Assembly: GCA_023055425.1 (NCBI GenBank)
Contig: JALGPY010000002.1
Span: 115,766,088-115,830,087 of the forward strand
DNA from: Linanthus parryae
Taxonomy: Eukaryota > Streptophyta > Magnoliopsida > Ericales > Polemoniaceae
DNA length: 64,000 nucleotides
Direction: 5' to 3'
The notes below the pieces were generated by a model. That model had not been told where the DNA came from. It made no database searches and saw nothing but the letters and a program-made list of their open reading frames with translations. The stretch's first letter is position 1. The number at the start of each line of letters is the position of its first letter. Shown here in pieces: positions 35,420 to 48,388 of the stretch. A program made the translations under genes and the position numbers.

Positions 35420-37650
35420 AATTCCCCCACACTAGCTTTTTGCTCTTCCCAAGAAACACTTGCTTCTAAGATCTACATATATCTTTACTTTTCCTTGGAC
35501 ACAACGACTCAAACACCACACTATGCAATCTACATGGAATATAAACAATGCAACTCGATTATAAACAATGCAACAAAGTAAAGAACACTATATTTTTTTC
35601 TATATAGTTAGAGATTGGGCAATCTCAAAAAGCAAGCCTTCATGTCATAAGGCTCTCATATTCTCTTGGAGATTCCATAACTTTGGTGATCGGTAGAAAT
35701 TGCGGCCAGTTTCGTCAGACATAACGGGTACGAACACTCAATAAGTTTCTCTTGCACACTCATCAAACGTATCCCAATAACCTACCATCCGAGCTATTTA
35801 TCTACGGGTTAAATTGTTAACGGCTTAGGACGGGTAGGACAAGATATTTAAGAGTGTAGTCCTACACGTCATGACATATCTCACAAAACCCGATTCTCAC
35901 ACTCCCTCACCAAAATCGAAGGAACCCCACCGAATCTCAATATTCCGGCCCTCATTCCCGAAATCTTGGTGTAACGCCGTTCTCGCGGCCTCAAATGTGA
36001 AGAAGTGATCAAAACTCATAGCTCACCTCTCGGTCTTCATGAAGTTTCATTTCCGGCGCCCTATTCCAATTCACTTTGAACTTCTGTTTTCTCTTCTTTT
36101 TTTATTTTCAATTTCATTTTCGTACAAATAAGCGCATGGAGCCACCAATACGATAGCAATATCCGCGAAGATCAAACATCAAAATAGATAGGTGGGGGTG
36201 GAGTGTGTCAAATCAATGATTTAATAAAAATAGAAGTCGACACCCCCACACTCAATGTAAACCATATCAAAAACCCAGTAGTCAATGTATAAATGTGCTT
36301 TTCCAACCAATCATCCTCATCACCTAAGATGTAAAAAATATAAATGAAGCACAAGCACGTCCTCATATAATATCAATCAACCCACCCCATATCGTGCGGA
36401 AAGAATGTCACGCACTACGGCACTCCACCTGTGGTCGTGGTGTATGGACACGGCTCACCGCCTCACCGAAGTGTGTTGCCGTCTCTAACTCACCCTCACA
36501 TACCCTCAAAAGATGACATGTGAGAATATCCACTCAAGATGTATAATATCCGCTCACCCTCAAAGAACCTCCCTAACTCGATTCCCTCTATCATGACGCA
36601 TAGGAAGAGACCATTCTAACTAGTGATGAAAGTCACAAGGAATGGCTTCCTAGGCTTGAGGCTTAGAATAAAAGGGGTAGATTGATCAAATTGGGGTAAC
36701 TAATGGACCTAGGCGATGGAGACGGTACGTGGGGTCCCCATAAAAATCATTCGCACAGCTGTTCTGTTGCCACTACGAAGAAGGTTGACGACTACATAGG
36801 TGACGGTGGTGTAGCATTAGTAGGATAACTAGTTTGAGAGGCAGCTACTCACAATTCTCAGGTGCATTAGACCTATAGCCTTTCCTAATCTAGATTCTCG
36901 CATCTACCTCACCTCAGATTGTCCTACTTCTAGGGAATTTCTATATTTGAGCCCTCTCCACGCTCACTCTCTTCAATTTCCCTTCTCAAAATTTTCAATT
37001 TTTAGGGTTTTTCAAATTTTTAATTACCTTTTTTTCTTTCTTTTTTCTTTCATTCTATTTTCCTAACTCTATATGCTTGGCCAACTCGATTTACTAACAA
37101 CGTGTGGGTAGGTGGACTCAATAATTAAAAGTGCACAAATAATATATACAATGCAATATAGAAACGTGCACATGCAATCCTAAGGACTACCTCTATATGC
37201 AAAACCGACTCACTAATCTATATGTAACATGGTTATGAAAGTTTAGACTAGTAATGCTATATGTAACCCCCCCCCCCCCACACACACACACACTTGAGAT
37301 ATTCATTGTCCTCAATGATCCTAAGGAGAGAGAAGAAGAAAATCAAGTGTATCAGACCATTTCGGGCCGAAATGCAGTGTATTTCGGGCCAAAATGAAAT
37401 CCATTTCGAGCCGAAATAGTTGGGAACATCCAAAACAGGAAGCATTTTTCAAATCGGGCCAAAATGAATCTATTTCGGGCCGAAATCCACTGGTACTTAC
37501 CTCATTTTTTCTTTGTTTTCCACCCTTCGTTGGACTCCGAGGCATGTTCGACACCTCCAGAAGGGGAATCAAACACCTACGCTTTCTTGTTCATTCCTGC
37601 ACGCTCAATTCAAATGTCAGAACTCTCTCTCTCTCATCTCTATCAATCAA
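35420..37650 (-). other. Non-coding 3' region of gypsy copy B
   Basis: No gene seen. It includes a C11 and (CA)n tract near 37266-37293 and five near-palindromic ATTTCGGGCCGAAAT-type motifs at about 37359-37486, against three in copy A. Confidence 0.65.
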
Positions 37651-38678
37651 TTAAAAATAACTTAACAACACAAACTCAACAATTATTATCAAAAATCCTA
37701 CTCTACATTGGGTTGCCTCCCAAGAAGCGTTGTAATTTAAGGTCGACGACCCGACCCAATTACCTGATTCTTGATTAGGCGAATCAAAGTAGATCACCTC
37801 TATTTTAACCTTGGTTGGCATGGAGGGATAGTGTTGCTTCACCCGATTACCGTTCACACGGGAGCATTCCTTGCTATGAGGATCCTCTAGCTCAACCGCT
37901 CCCCATGGATAAACTTGATGAATCTGGAATGGTCCAGACCACCTAGAATGCAACTTTCCCAGGAAGAGTCTCAACCTAGAGTTGAAAAGCAACACTTGCT
38001 GACCCACATGGAACTCCCTGGCTTGATATGATTGTCATGCCACCTCTTGGTCTTCTCTTTGTATATCTTGGAACTCTCATAAGCACGTAGCCTCCATTCC
38101 TCTAGTTCAAGCACCTTCGAATTTCGTGCCTAACCCGCCAACTTGTGATCCATGTTCAATTGCTAGATTTCCCAATACGATTTATGCTCAAGCTCAACAG
38201 GAAGATGACAAGACTTACCAAACACTAACTGAAATGGTGACATGTTTAGAGGAGTCTTATACGCTTTCCTGTATGCCCACAAAGCATCATCCAGCTTCAT
38301 GGCCCAATCTTTTCTACCAGCATTCACTGTCTTTTCAAGGATCCCTTTTATCTCCCTGTTGGAGATCTCTGCTTGTCCATTAGTTTGTGGGTGATAAGGC
38401 AAAGAAATCTTATGGACCGACACCCCATACTGCTTCAATACTCTGGAAAATATCATGTTAATGAAATGGGATCCTTCATCACTCACCATGGCTCGTGGAG
38501 TGCCAAAACGAGTGAAAATATTCAATTGATTTCCGTAGAAAGTCGCATAAGAGATGGAGAAAAAGAGACAAATAGAGAAATCCTTGAAGAGATGGCGTGA
38601 ACCCTTCTTCCTTGAGCTTCCTTGCGTCCCTCTCTCTCTCTCTCTATCGTGCGTGTGTGTCTCCAGGTCTTCCCTCAC
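37651..38678 (-). pseudogene. Ty3/gypsy integrase half fused in frame to LTR sequence, copy B
   Basis: The open frame 38163-38678 begins in LTR sequence (including a short Arg-Glu repeat encoded by the CT tract) and runs without a stop into the integrase core: [18 protein letters not shown], then [12 protein letters not shown]. The C-terminal domain (WSGPFQI) is in another frame at 37651-38007. In copy A the CT tract is eight bases longer, which shifts the upstream frame. The fusion comes from the deletion, not from selection. Confidence 0.8.
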
Positions 38679-39230
38679 GTTTTTTATTTCACCAGCTGGG
38701 GTGAGTTTTTTAATGTAATTTGCTGAAATTGCATTTCAGCCCCTCCAGTTTGTAATTCCCGGCCAGAATTGTAAGTTGCTCTTGCGCGGGTCATTACTCT
38801 CTCATCCGGACTTCGATTAATCTTCGTGACCTATCGTTGGAAATCTCTTTGAGTCTACTTTCATTTGGGACCAATCTCACTCCCAAATTCATTGTACAAC
38901 TCAAGATATCTTCAGATTAGTGCAAACTGGTCATCCTAGCTCCTCCAATTCTGCTTTTCTTTACTCCACTTGTGCTCCCGTTGTTTCCGAAGTTCATTCC
39001 TTGCCTCTTAGCAACCACGTAGCATCAATTCCTATAAAAACAACATGAACAAACATACAAGCGATCATATTTGACAAATAACAACTTAAATATGCATAGA
39101 AATGCCCAGACTAACAATAAAGAGCATATAAAGCATCAAGTGACATAACATATTCTTTACAATTAAGCTCAAATATCTCATTATTACGTGGACAATGGCC
39201 AAAATATGTAGCTCCTAAAAGGCGCTATCA
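38529..39230 (-). repeat. Truncated second LTR of gypsy copy B
   Basis: Counterpart of 20898-21610. It ends ggcgctatca before the target site GTTGC. Confidence 0.85.
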
Positions 39231-39235
39231 GTTGC

Positions 39236-40233
39236 GTCCAACCTCTTACTTAGACAGATGCACATTACTTGCTTGTGCCATCACAACATAATCATGACAA
39301 ATCAAGTCGCCCTGCTTTGGCACGCACGAGCTTGATAATCATGATCATGAAGAGTGTCTAAATAACGAGAAGGAAAAAACGCAATATTTTAAATTGAGGG
39401 ATTATATTTTCAATTTTAAGTTGTTTTGTCGATCCATATCAACTGATCTACTTATTTGAGTTTGGGCACAACTCCAAATAAAAGATCCGGGTTGTTAATT
39501 ATCTTATTATCAAATTGCATGCATCATCCATACACCAACAATAATAATAAGACAATAAAGTAAACATCCACAAAAAAAATTAACGTGATATGGATATGGC
39601 CTCCTAGACTAAGATATTCCCAAGATATGAGAATATCTATGAACCCTAGAATAGAAAACGCATCTCCATGTGCCTCCATCTCTTGGTCCATCCTTCATAG
39701 CCTTGTGGAATGCTCCATGCTCCATGTTGTGGTTCCTTTAATTCTTTGGGCTTATTTTCTTCAATATTGGCTATTGAAGAAACGCCCAAAAAGGACCAAG
39801 GCGCGGCCTTGGGCCGGTTGGTCGAGCCCCACCCGCGGCCGAGCCGCACGCTAGACCGGCCCGAGCCCTTGGTCGTGCCCTAACTTGGGCGGCAAGGCAA
39901 TGGGGCGGTCCCTAGGGGGGCCGAACCTCCTTAGGGAGTTGTTTCCAAAACAACTCCTTGCCTTGTTGCCCGATTTTAGTTGTTTCCATGTTTGAAAAAC
40001 CCTTTTTCAAAGCATGTGCCCAAACTCCAGCTCTTAGATCCAAAATTATTCACATCCTATGTGATCAAACTCACTAATATTCACATACAATGTTAAATTA
40101 TGTCTTGTTTGTCTTGAATCAAATTCAAGTTGCATCTAATATGCTTAATTTGTCGTTTTAACGCAATAATCAACAATTGTATGTGAAAAAAACAAAACGT
40201 AACGCATAAACCATGTTATGCTCTACGACCTGT
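39236..40233 (-). other. Leader of copia element 2, copy B, proximal piece
   Basis: Non-coding, with the same GC-rich tract as copy A (about 39785-39940). No gene supported. Confidence 0.65.
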
Positions 40234-40246
40234 GGCTCTTATACCA
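40234..40246 (-). other. Primer-binding site of copia element 2, copy B
   Basis: GGCTCTTATACCA, identical to copy A including the one mismatch to the tRNA-Met complement. Confidence 0.8.
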
Positions 40247-40247
40247 C

Positions 40248-41647
40248 TTTAGAGTTTTGATCATGGATACGCAGCAGAATAATAATAAAGTTAACCGATC
40301 AAGAGCCTCCAAGGATCACAGGAAGAGAAATCATGACGATGGTAAAGGATTTGTGTTATGTACCTTGGAGGTCTCCTTGATGACTTCTAACGCGAAAAGT
40401 ATCACGCCTCTACGGTTGATCCACACCTAGGATTGAGATCTAGATTTTCCAAACGTCTTGTTCTAGCTAGGAAGAATGGAAGAGGATGAAAATATCACGC
40501 AACGGAGCACCATAAGTTAGGGGCGGCCCTCTATTTGCGGCCAACGGGTAGGGGCGGACGGGTTCGGCCTCCTTGTTGTCTTACTCTCTCCTTCCTTCCC
40601 TCCTACTCAATGTATGTTATGAGCATAATTTGTAGGGAAAGAATCTAGGAGCATCCTTTATATAGTCCAACAACTCTTATTTACTACATAAAGGCCCTCT
40701 CCTAATCCTACTCAAGTTAGAATTAGTCCAACTGGCATATTAGTCCTACTAAGTTAGCAAGTTGTTGCGATATGATCCTTCTAATACATTAATCATATTA
40801 TTTAATTAATTCCCAATTATGGTTCAACCCTATATGAAGTGTGATCCTATAGGTTCTATTTAGTTTGCAGTAACTATTTACTAATATGGAGCGGCCTCTA
40901 GCAAAACATCCATTCTAGCCAACAAATAGAAATAGTCATCATGACAAACCTTGTGCAAGTATTGTCTCATCCTTTGTCAAAATATCCCGATTGGACACGA
41001 GACATACAATTCACACTCGTATATCCAATCTATAGTTCCTCGATCCTGGGAATAGCCTTATTCGTGCAAATAGTATCCCATATTGATTTATTTGAGCCTG
41101 GACAGACATTCTATAAGAACTATTCCTCGAGTGGCCTAGGATATTTGCTCCCGTTATGTGGGAGGTACAAATTCTATCTACATCACCACGATATCTAAGC
41201 TTGCTTCCTATTGTATCCGATATGCGCCTTTATGACTAACCATTCACGGTGTAGCGTTTGACGCTACCAAAACACAATATTCCACAACCAGATGAAAAGT
41301 CACTTCAATTCTAAGGATGACAATACCTTTGTCACCGCGAGAAGCACTTTTGACTTTACATAACTTGTATGTAGCCTTCTCGGAGATGGGTCAATCCAGC
41401 ATGCCATTACTCCTAATGCATACCCATGTGTTGGATCATGATATCTCCATATCAATCCAACCCCATACTAGTCTATAGATGATTGTCCTATTAATCATTA
41501 TAATGGACTATGGATATTTTAGATAAACAACACAATTTTAAATCTAAGGACTTCATTATATTAAATATCCAATAATAATACAATGAAAGTTCTAGCCAAT
41601 TTATTGTCATACTAAACTAGATTGCCTCTAGGGCACCTATTCCAACA
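40248..41647 (-). repeat. 5' LTR of copia element 2, copy B
   Basis: 1,400 bp, starting TTTAGAGTTTTGAT and ending TTCCAACA. It shares with copy A the loss of the terminal TG. Confidence 0.87.
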
Positions 41648-44600
41648 AGGATCACATCCCATACTCCTTTAGATGCTAAAACTATTGGATTAAATACCCA
41701 CGCCTCCATGATCATATAGTAGAGCTTTGATACTTTTGCCAAATTAGTTCTCTACTTCATTCTTGAATTTTTGGAGCTTTTCAAAGGATTCTGATTTGTT
41801 TCTTCATAAGATACACAAGTCTATTCTCTGATGCTATCAGTAAATATGATGAAGAACTTAAAACCATCTTTAGCACTTGTCCTTAGTGGTCCATATACAT
41901 CAGTATGTAAGAATCCAAAAGATCATATATTTGCTCAGTAAATAAGTCTTACATGTCTCATATGAGTTATAATCAAATGAGTCCAAAAATCCATCCTTAT
42001 GGAGTCTAGAAATGTATTTCTTATTCATGTGGCCTACACGACAATGCTAAAGTTAAGTGAGGTTCATATCATTATATGCAAACATCTTGTTATTAATTTT
42101 ATAGATGAAATTCTCATGATTTAAGGATATACAATCCATTAAACAAGAGTGCATTACAATTATGCATTTTATCAAAATAAATGGAACAACATTTGTCCAT
42201 TATTTTAATAGAAAATTTTTCTTGTCCAAACAATAAACTTAGATAATGTTCCTACTCATAGCATGGACATAATCATATTTGTCTATTTCATGGATAATTC
42301 CATAAGGCAGAGATACAGGATAAATTCTTACGGCTATTTTAGCAACTCTTGCTTCATTGCCCCACGTGTAGGTATACTATCATTTATCCAATTGTCTACA
42401 TATCTTGAGATCCATCATATTTCAATAAATGTGAGATCTTCATCTAGTATCAAATACTTATGATGATGAGATAGGCACATTGGATTCTATAACAAAGTAT
42501 ACCTTAAGTGGAATTTACAATTCCTTCCTTACTTCCTTCCATGTACGTTTGGATAGTTTCCGTTCTGCGATACCACCTTTATGGGGTTTAAGACAAATTA
42601 GTTTTAGCAAAAAACTTGCTTATACTATTGGGGTACGCGTAAACCTTTTTCCCTTATCCTTACTGTTAACCATGAACATGTTTTTGCCTATGCCCTTATT
42701 AGTGTCGTATTTAGCGTTTGTCAATCATATTGAGTTACTTGATTTAGAACAGAGCCTCTAAGTTTCCAATTGAATCCAATGCAATTCTTGGTCCAATTGA
42801 GTGAACAACTCCTTATTCTTTATCTATCTCATAGATCATTCCCAACCTCTAAGCTTCCAATCCTATTGAAATTGCTTAGTTGCATTTGAATTTTTGCTTC
42901 AGCAGTCACACATTACTAGCTTGTGACGTCGCGTCACATCTTGATGAATCAAGTCGCCTTGCTTTGGCATGCCCCGAACTTCATTACATATTGATCACAA
43001 GTGTAGTCAACTCGCAAAATTGGAGCAATCACTTTAAACCTTTCATGTCTACCATGCTCTTGAAAAGAGCTTCCTTTAAATGTATGATCATTTCATACGC
43101 CTCCATGTTCTCATCTTGCTTCTAAAGCTCAGAATTCATGGTAGCTAATATGAAGCAAGTCACATCCAAAGAACCAATCTTTGATGTACCTCCCATTAGG
43201 CTTTAGTTTGTTTTGGTATTTGGTGGAAGGAAACTTTATGCTCTAGGATATACAACATTTATATTTTTATTTGAGAACGATTCTCAATTTTATACCAGTC
43301 TAGAAAACTAATTTCATACAATTTGTCCTTCTCAATGACATAGCGATAAAGTCGAGTTTGTTTGTTTAATGCCATAGGTATTCAACACAAAAAGGATCGT
43401 GCAAAATATTGTGACGTTGTGCTATATTTAATAAGGAATTAAATTACTAAACATAGCTCCCACTATTCACCCAAAATTACTTATTTAGGACGGAACAATT
43501 CCAATTGCATCCCATATAACTCTTGGTTCAATTGGGCAAATAACTCCTTATTTATATATCCCATAGATAATCCCAATTGTTTGCCTATAGGCTTTCAATC
43601 CTATTGAAGTAGCCTAATATCGTCCAACCTCTTACTTCAACAATCGCACATTACTAGCTTGTGTCGTCGCGTCACATCATGATGAATCAAGTCTCCTTGC
43701 TTTGGCAAGTCCGAACTCGATAAAGCATGATTATGATGAGCGTTAAGTCACGACGGCTAAAATGCAATATTTAAATTTCATGGATTTCCATTTAATTTTA
43801 ATTTTTTTTTGATCCATATTAATTGATCTACTTATTTGGGTTGGGCAATCCCAAAACAAAAGATCCGGGTTGTATTATCTTGTTACCAATTTGCATGCAT
43901 CATCCATACATCAACAATAACTAACAAGACAATAGATAAACAACCACAAACAATAAACTTGATGTGGATATGGTCTCCTAAAACTAAGATATTCCCAAGC
44001 CAATGAGAGTATCTATAAGCCCCAAAAAAATAGCAAGATCGTTTCCATGTGCCTCCATCTTTTAGTCCATGCGCCTTAGCTTGTGGAATGCCGCCATGTT
44101 GTGGTTTCTTAAATTCTTTAGGCTTCTTATACAAGTCTTGACTATCATCTACTCTATATAATACTAGCTAGCATCTATACTAAACAGAGAGACCTCACAA
44201 GTTGAAGAGAAGACCAGCTCGCATGCCGTAAAATCTAATTAATTAATTAATTAATTAATTAATACTAGTACAATAAAACCAAACCACAAAATTAAACATT
44301 CACAACATCCACATCTAAGACCCTATCCAATCACCATGCAAAAGCACATAATACAGTTAAAATCCAATTTTAACGCGCATGGTCAATTTAGTTTAATTTT
44401 GAATTTTTAGGGTCAAAACGGTCCAAGAGGGCCCACCAACTACTTGGTCGAACCCTAATGGACCGCCACAAGGCCTTGGGCCGGCCGGCCCGGCCCTTGG
44501 CCGTGGCCTTACTTGGCGCGCAAGGAGAGGCGGGCGGCTCTAGGGTTTTGGCCCTAGGGTTGTTTCCTACCCTCCTTCCTTCCTTCCTAAGTTTGCCTAT

Positions 44601-44813
44601 TTCATGTTTTAAGAAAAATACCTTTTTAATTAAAATTGTTCCAAAACCCTAGTTTTCTAGATCCAAATTCCCAAATATTTACATCATATGTAAATTTAGC
44701 TAATTCTTTTCTGAATCCAATTCAGTTTGCCAATTTTAGTTTTACGCGATAAATCATAAATCATAAATTGACAATAAAGTAACACATAAATCCCGTTATG
44801 CACTACGACATGT
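41648..44813 (-). pseudogene. Gag, protease, integrase start and leader of element 1 (unit 2)
   Basis: Duplicate of 24030-27190 and equally decayed. The (ATTA)n tract near 44239 is slightly longer than in unit 1. The primer site follows at 44814-44826. Confidence 0.7.
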
Positions 44814-44827
44814 GGCTCTGATACCAC

Positions 44828-46233
44828 TGTAGGGTTTTGATATGGATTACGCAGCGGAATAAACAAAATTAACTCCGTTCAAGACCCTCCAAGGATCACA
44901 GAACTAGACATTCTAACGATGGTAAGAGATAAAAGCATCGTGTACCTTGTTTGTCTCCTTTGATGACTTCACGTGAAATAGTGTCCACGTCTCTATGGAA
45001 GTCCACTCCTAGGATTACTCCGGATCCTTCTCATGCCATTTTTCTATCTATGGAATAATGAGGAAGAAGAAGATCACGCAAAACGAGACCAAGAGGTCGT
45101 GCCTCCTTGGTGGTCAACGGGTAGGGGACGGACGGCACTAGGGGTTCGGCCCTAGTGACTTGCTCTCTCCTTTCTTTGTTCTCTCTCTCAATAATGATCC
45201 AAAATTATTAGAAAATAAACTAGGAGTGCCCTTATATAGTTAATAACTCTCTACTTACTACATATTAGCCCCAATTTTATTCATGTCCATACACGGATTA
45301 GCCCACATTGCAAATTAGTCCTACTAAGTTTGCATGTGGTTACGTATTGATCCTTCTATTTACTTAGTCCAACTAATTAATTCCCAAGTCCGATTTGATA
45401 CATAGGGAGTGTGACCCCATAGGTTTTCTACTTAGTTGGTAGTAACAATTACTAACATAGAGCGGGGTCTAGCAACACATCAATGCCACCCAACTAATAG
45501 AAATAGTCAGTAATCCTACAAACCTTGTGACCAATGTTACCGCATTATATTATCCCTTTGTCTCCATATCCGGATTGGACACGGGACATACAATTCACAC
45601 TCATATATCCAATCCATATTTTCTCGATCCTGGAAATAGGCTTATTCATGCAGATAACATCAGTATCCTATATTGATTTATCTGAGTCTGGCTAGACATT
45701 TGATACCCCTCGACTGGCCGCGAATATTTTCTCCCGTTATGTGGGAGGGGAAAATGCTATATACATCACTACCATATCTAAGCTTGCTTCCTTTCATGTC
45801 CAATAACTACATTTATAGCTACCCGATTAAGGCGTAACGTTTGATAATATCAAAGCATGATATTTCACAACTAGAGTATCTAGTGACTTCACGTCTAAGG
45901 ACCACAATAACAATGTCACTACGAGAAGCACTTATGACTTTACATAACTTGTATATAGCCTTCTCGTGGTGGGTCATTCTAATATGTCATTACCCCTAAT
46001 GCATACCCACGTGCTAGACTTGGTATCCCCATATCAGTCTACCCACATACTAGTCTCGATGCAATACAATCGTCCTATTAACTGTAGTACTCGACTAGGA
46101 TATTTAAGAATATAACATTTATATTCTAAGGACTTCATTCATATTGACATATCTCCATATTGATAACATAATGAATACTAAGTCCATATACTTTTCACGG
46201 AAAATTAATTGCCTCTAGGGCACAATTCCAACA
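44828..46233 (-). repeat. 5' LTR of copia element 1, complete
   Basis: 1,406 bp, starting TGTAGGGTTTTGAT and ending TTCCAACA. The duplication breakpoint is at 45276/45279 within it. After its end the decayed target site tatgt (46234-46238) leads into the last part of the element 0 LTR. Confidence 0.88.
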
Positions 46234-46507
46234 TATGTATCCTTCTCGTTGTGGGTCAATCCAGTATGCCATTACTCCAATGCATACCCATGTGTTAGAC
46301 TTGATATATTCATATCAGTCTACCCACATACTAGTCTATAGTGATCCTCTTATTTATCAATGTAATAGAATATGGATATTTAAGATAAACAACAACTTCA
46401 ATATAAGGACTTCATTATATTAAATATCTCCATAAATAATAAGTAAATATTCTAGCCAAAACAATGTTCATACTAAATTAGATTGCCTCTAGGGCATCTA
46501 ATCCAAC
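46234..46507 (-). repeat. 5' LTR of copia element 0, last piece
   Basis: Continues the LTR broken at 7254. It starts tatgtatccttctcg, matching tatgtagccttctcg inside other LTRs, and ends tctaatccaaca. Confidence 0.82.
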
Positions 46508-46950
46508 ACTACATCACTACCAACTCTCAGCTTGCTTCCTATCATGCCCGATTACTATCTTTATAGTTACTCGGTTATGGTGCAACGTTTGATAATATCA
46601 AAATATGATATGTTACAACTTGAGTATCTAGTGACTCCAAGTCTAAGGATTACAACACCGTTGTCAGTAGGAGAAGCACTTTTGAAACTAGCATAATTTA
46701 TATGTAGCATGGGTCAATTCAGTATGGCATTACTCCTAATGCACACTCATGTGTCAGACTTGATATCTCCATATCAATCTACCGACATACTAGTCTATAG
46801 TGATCATCCTATTAATCAAAATAATGGACTAGGGATATATAAGATAAACAACAATTGCAATCTATAAACTCCAAAAATAATAAATGAATAATCTAGCCAA
46901 AACAATGTTCATACTAAGTAAAGATTTCCTCTAGGGCATCTACTCCAACA
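46508..46950 (-). repeat. Extra copy of an LTR tail next to the element 0 LTR
   Basis: About 443 bp that match the last third of the copia LTR, from ctacatcactac to tctactccaaca. They follow the end of the element 0 LTR directly. The start corresponds closely to 7057, so the LTR tail appears to be present twice in tandem. Divergence between the two is considerable. Confidence 0.75.
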
Positions 46951-47778
46951 TAAAATACCAAACATAATCTCAAATTACATTCCACACCATTGAGACTCGA
47001 AAACACATGTGATACATGATCACGCTTATGTTGGACTACGTCGGGGACCCCTAGAGTAAATAAATAAATCGACTCCCAATAATATACTTGAACTCTTATT
47101 TCAACCCGAATGAAATTCAAAGCTATTGATTAATTATAGTTTACTCCACCATAAAACTATAATTGCACTCCAATATGTATTCTCATCATTATGTATGAGC
47201 TCCTACTATTAATATTAGATAACTCCCCACATTAGGATTACATATACTCGTTAATGCCGATCTACTCGTAATGAGAATTTCGATTTCATCTACACCTTAT
47301 GTATTCCCTAATCTAAACCGCTCAACCCATTATCCATTATGTCTGGTTACAAATAACCATCTCGCCAGACTTGACACACTGAAATATAGTGAGCTCCCAA
47401 GATGGTACATCATTCTCATATGAGACATGGATTATATGATTCGATTGGCTTTCACCAAATTTTAACAATATTGCCCAATATAACGGGATTGATTGTTGAC
47501 TCACATTTGAATCTCACTTAATATATCAAAATAATGACTAATCAAGATTTGTGTCCATACAAAAAATCATAGATTGAGAGTTTATAATATTACCAATAAC
47601 AAAGAAATAATACATTAACTCATTTCGGTCTGTTCAAGATAATTATATATCACATGACGGTCATATTCAATATACACAAAGTATGCTAGTGTAACAAGTT
47701 AAAAATATACTGTTTCCTTGACCGAGATGTGTCACTAAAATGTCACACTGTAGTCGTTCTGATGGTTTTTCCAAAACC
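46951..47778. other. Intergenic, AT-rich, nothing recognised
   Basis: No open frame of note and no repeat that I recognise. Its sequence appears to continue past the hAT-like element at 48751, so both sides are one older unit, possibly an unrecognised LTR. Confidence 0.4.
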
Positions 47779-48067
47779 ATCTGAACCAAAGTTTTAAAAT
47801 CCGGACCGATCATCGAACCGGTGAGGCAACGGTTTGTGGTTCAACCGGTCGGACCGGTGGTCCAACCGGTCGAACTGCTTGTTTATTTTAACCGGTCCAA
47901 CCGGTCGAACGCTTTTTTAATTTTAAATACATAATTCAAGATTTTTACAAATAGAACATATGTATTGAACATAATATATAATAAAGTTGAGAAAGCTTTA
48001 TACGTTCAATTTATACAGCAGCAAACGGCATTTATAAAAATAATATTAACATTAATACCACATAATA

Positions 48068-48238
48068 CTCTTATTTTACAACAACAACATAATTTCAAAA
48101 ATTACAACAACATAACAATTTTAATATGCACATGCTTGCTCAGTCTTTTTATACTCTCATTTTACAACAACAACATAATTTCAAAAATTACAACAACATA
48201 ACAATTTTAATATTCACATGCTTGCTCAGTCTTTTTGT
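48068..48238. repeat. Tandem duplication of about 86 bp
   Basis: The unit, from ctcttattttacaacaac to gcttgctcagtcttttt, occurs at about 48068-48153 and 48154-48238 with only a few changes. It lies within the hAT-like element. Confidence 0.85.
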
Positions 48239-48327
48239 TTTGTTTTTTTGTTTGGTTTCTCTCTCTTCCTTATCCTTATCTTTCCTTCTCTTCCTTATCT
48301 ATCCAACCTCTTCCATTTCACTCTCAT

Positions 48328-48330
<3 letters not shown>

Positions 48331-48384
<54 letters not shown>
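48331..48384. repeat. (CT)n microsatellite
   Basis: About 27 CT units within the hAT-like element. Open frames across it (poly Leu-Ser or Arg-Glu) are artefacts. Confidence 0.92.

Positions 48385-48388
<4 letters not shown>

Larger units (their letters stand above)
33889..39230 (-). mobile_element. Ty3/gypsy (Athila-like) element, copy B
   Basis: Counterpart of 16292-21610, flanked by GTTGC at 33884-33888 and 39231-39235. It has the same internal deletion, so that deletion predates the duplication. Differences from copy A include about ten extra bases near 35823, a repeated ctcaccgc near 36463, and a different block near 37325-37425. Confidence 0.85.
28176..41647 (-). mobile_element. Copia element 2, copy B (with nested gypsy element)
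   Basis: Counterpart of 10567-24029 in unit 2. Its target sites are gggat (28171-28175) and aggat (41648-41652), four of five bases, better preserved than in copy A. This supports a real insertion and helps date the decay of copy A's right site. Confidence 0.9.
27654..45276. repeat. Tandem duplication, unit 2 (17,623 bp)
   Basis: Second copy of the unit at 10045. The offset drifts between 17,597 and about 17,633 through small indels: 12 bp lost in gag, about 10 bp gained near 35823, a changed palindrome block near 37360, and a shorter CT tract near 38635. After 45276 the sequence continues into the remainder of the right LTR of element 1, which unit 1 lacks. Confidence 0.93.
7255..46233 (-). 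mobile_element. Copia element 1, host of the nest (interrupted and partly duplicated)
   Basis: A minus-strand copia element bounded by a left LTR (7255-8644) and a right LTR (44828-46233). Its interior is 8645-10566, then element 2 as an insertion, then 24030-27204. The tandem duplication begins in its integrase region and ends in its right LTR, so its leader, gag and part of pol occur twice (24030-27204 and 41648-44827), with a truncated LTR at 27205-27653. All reading frames are heavily decayed. It inserted into the LTR of element 0. Confidence 0.85.
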
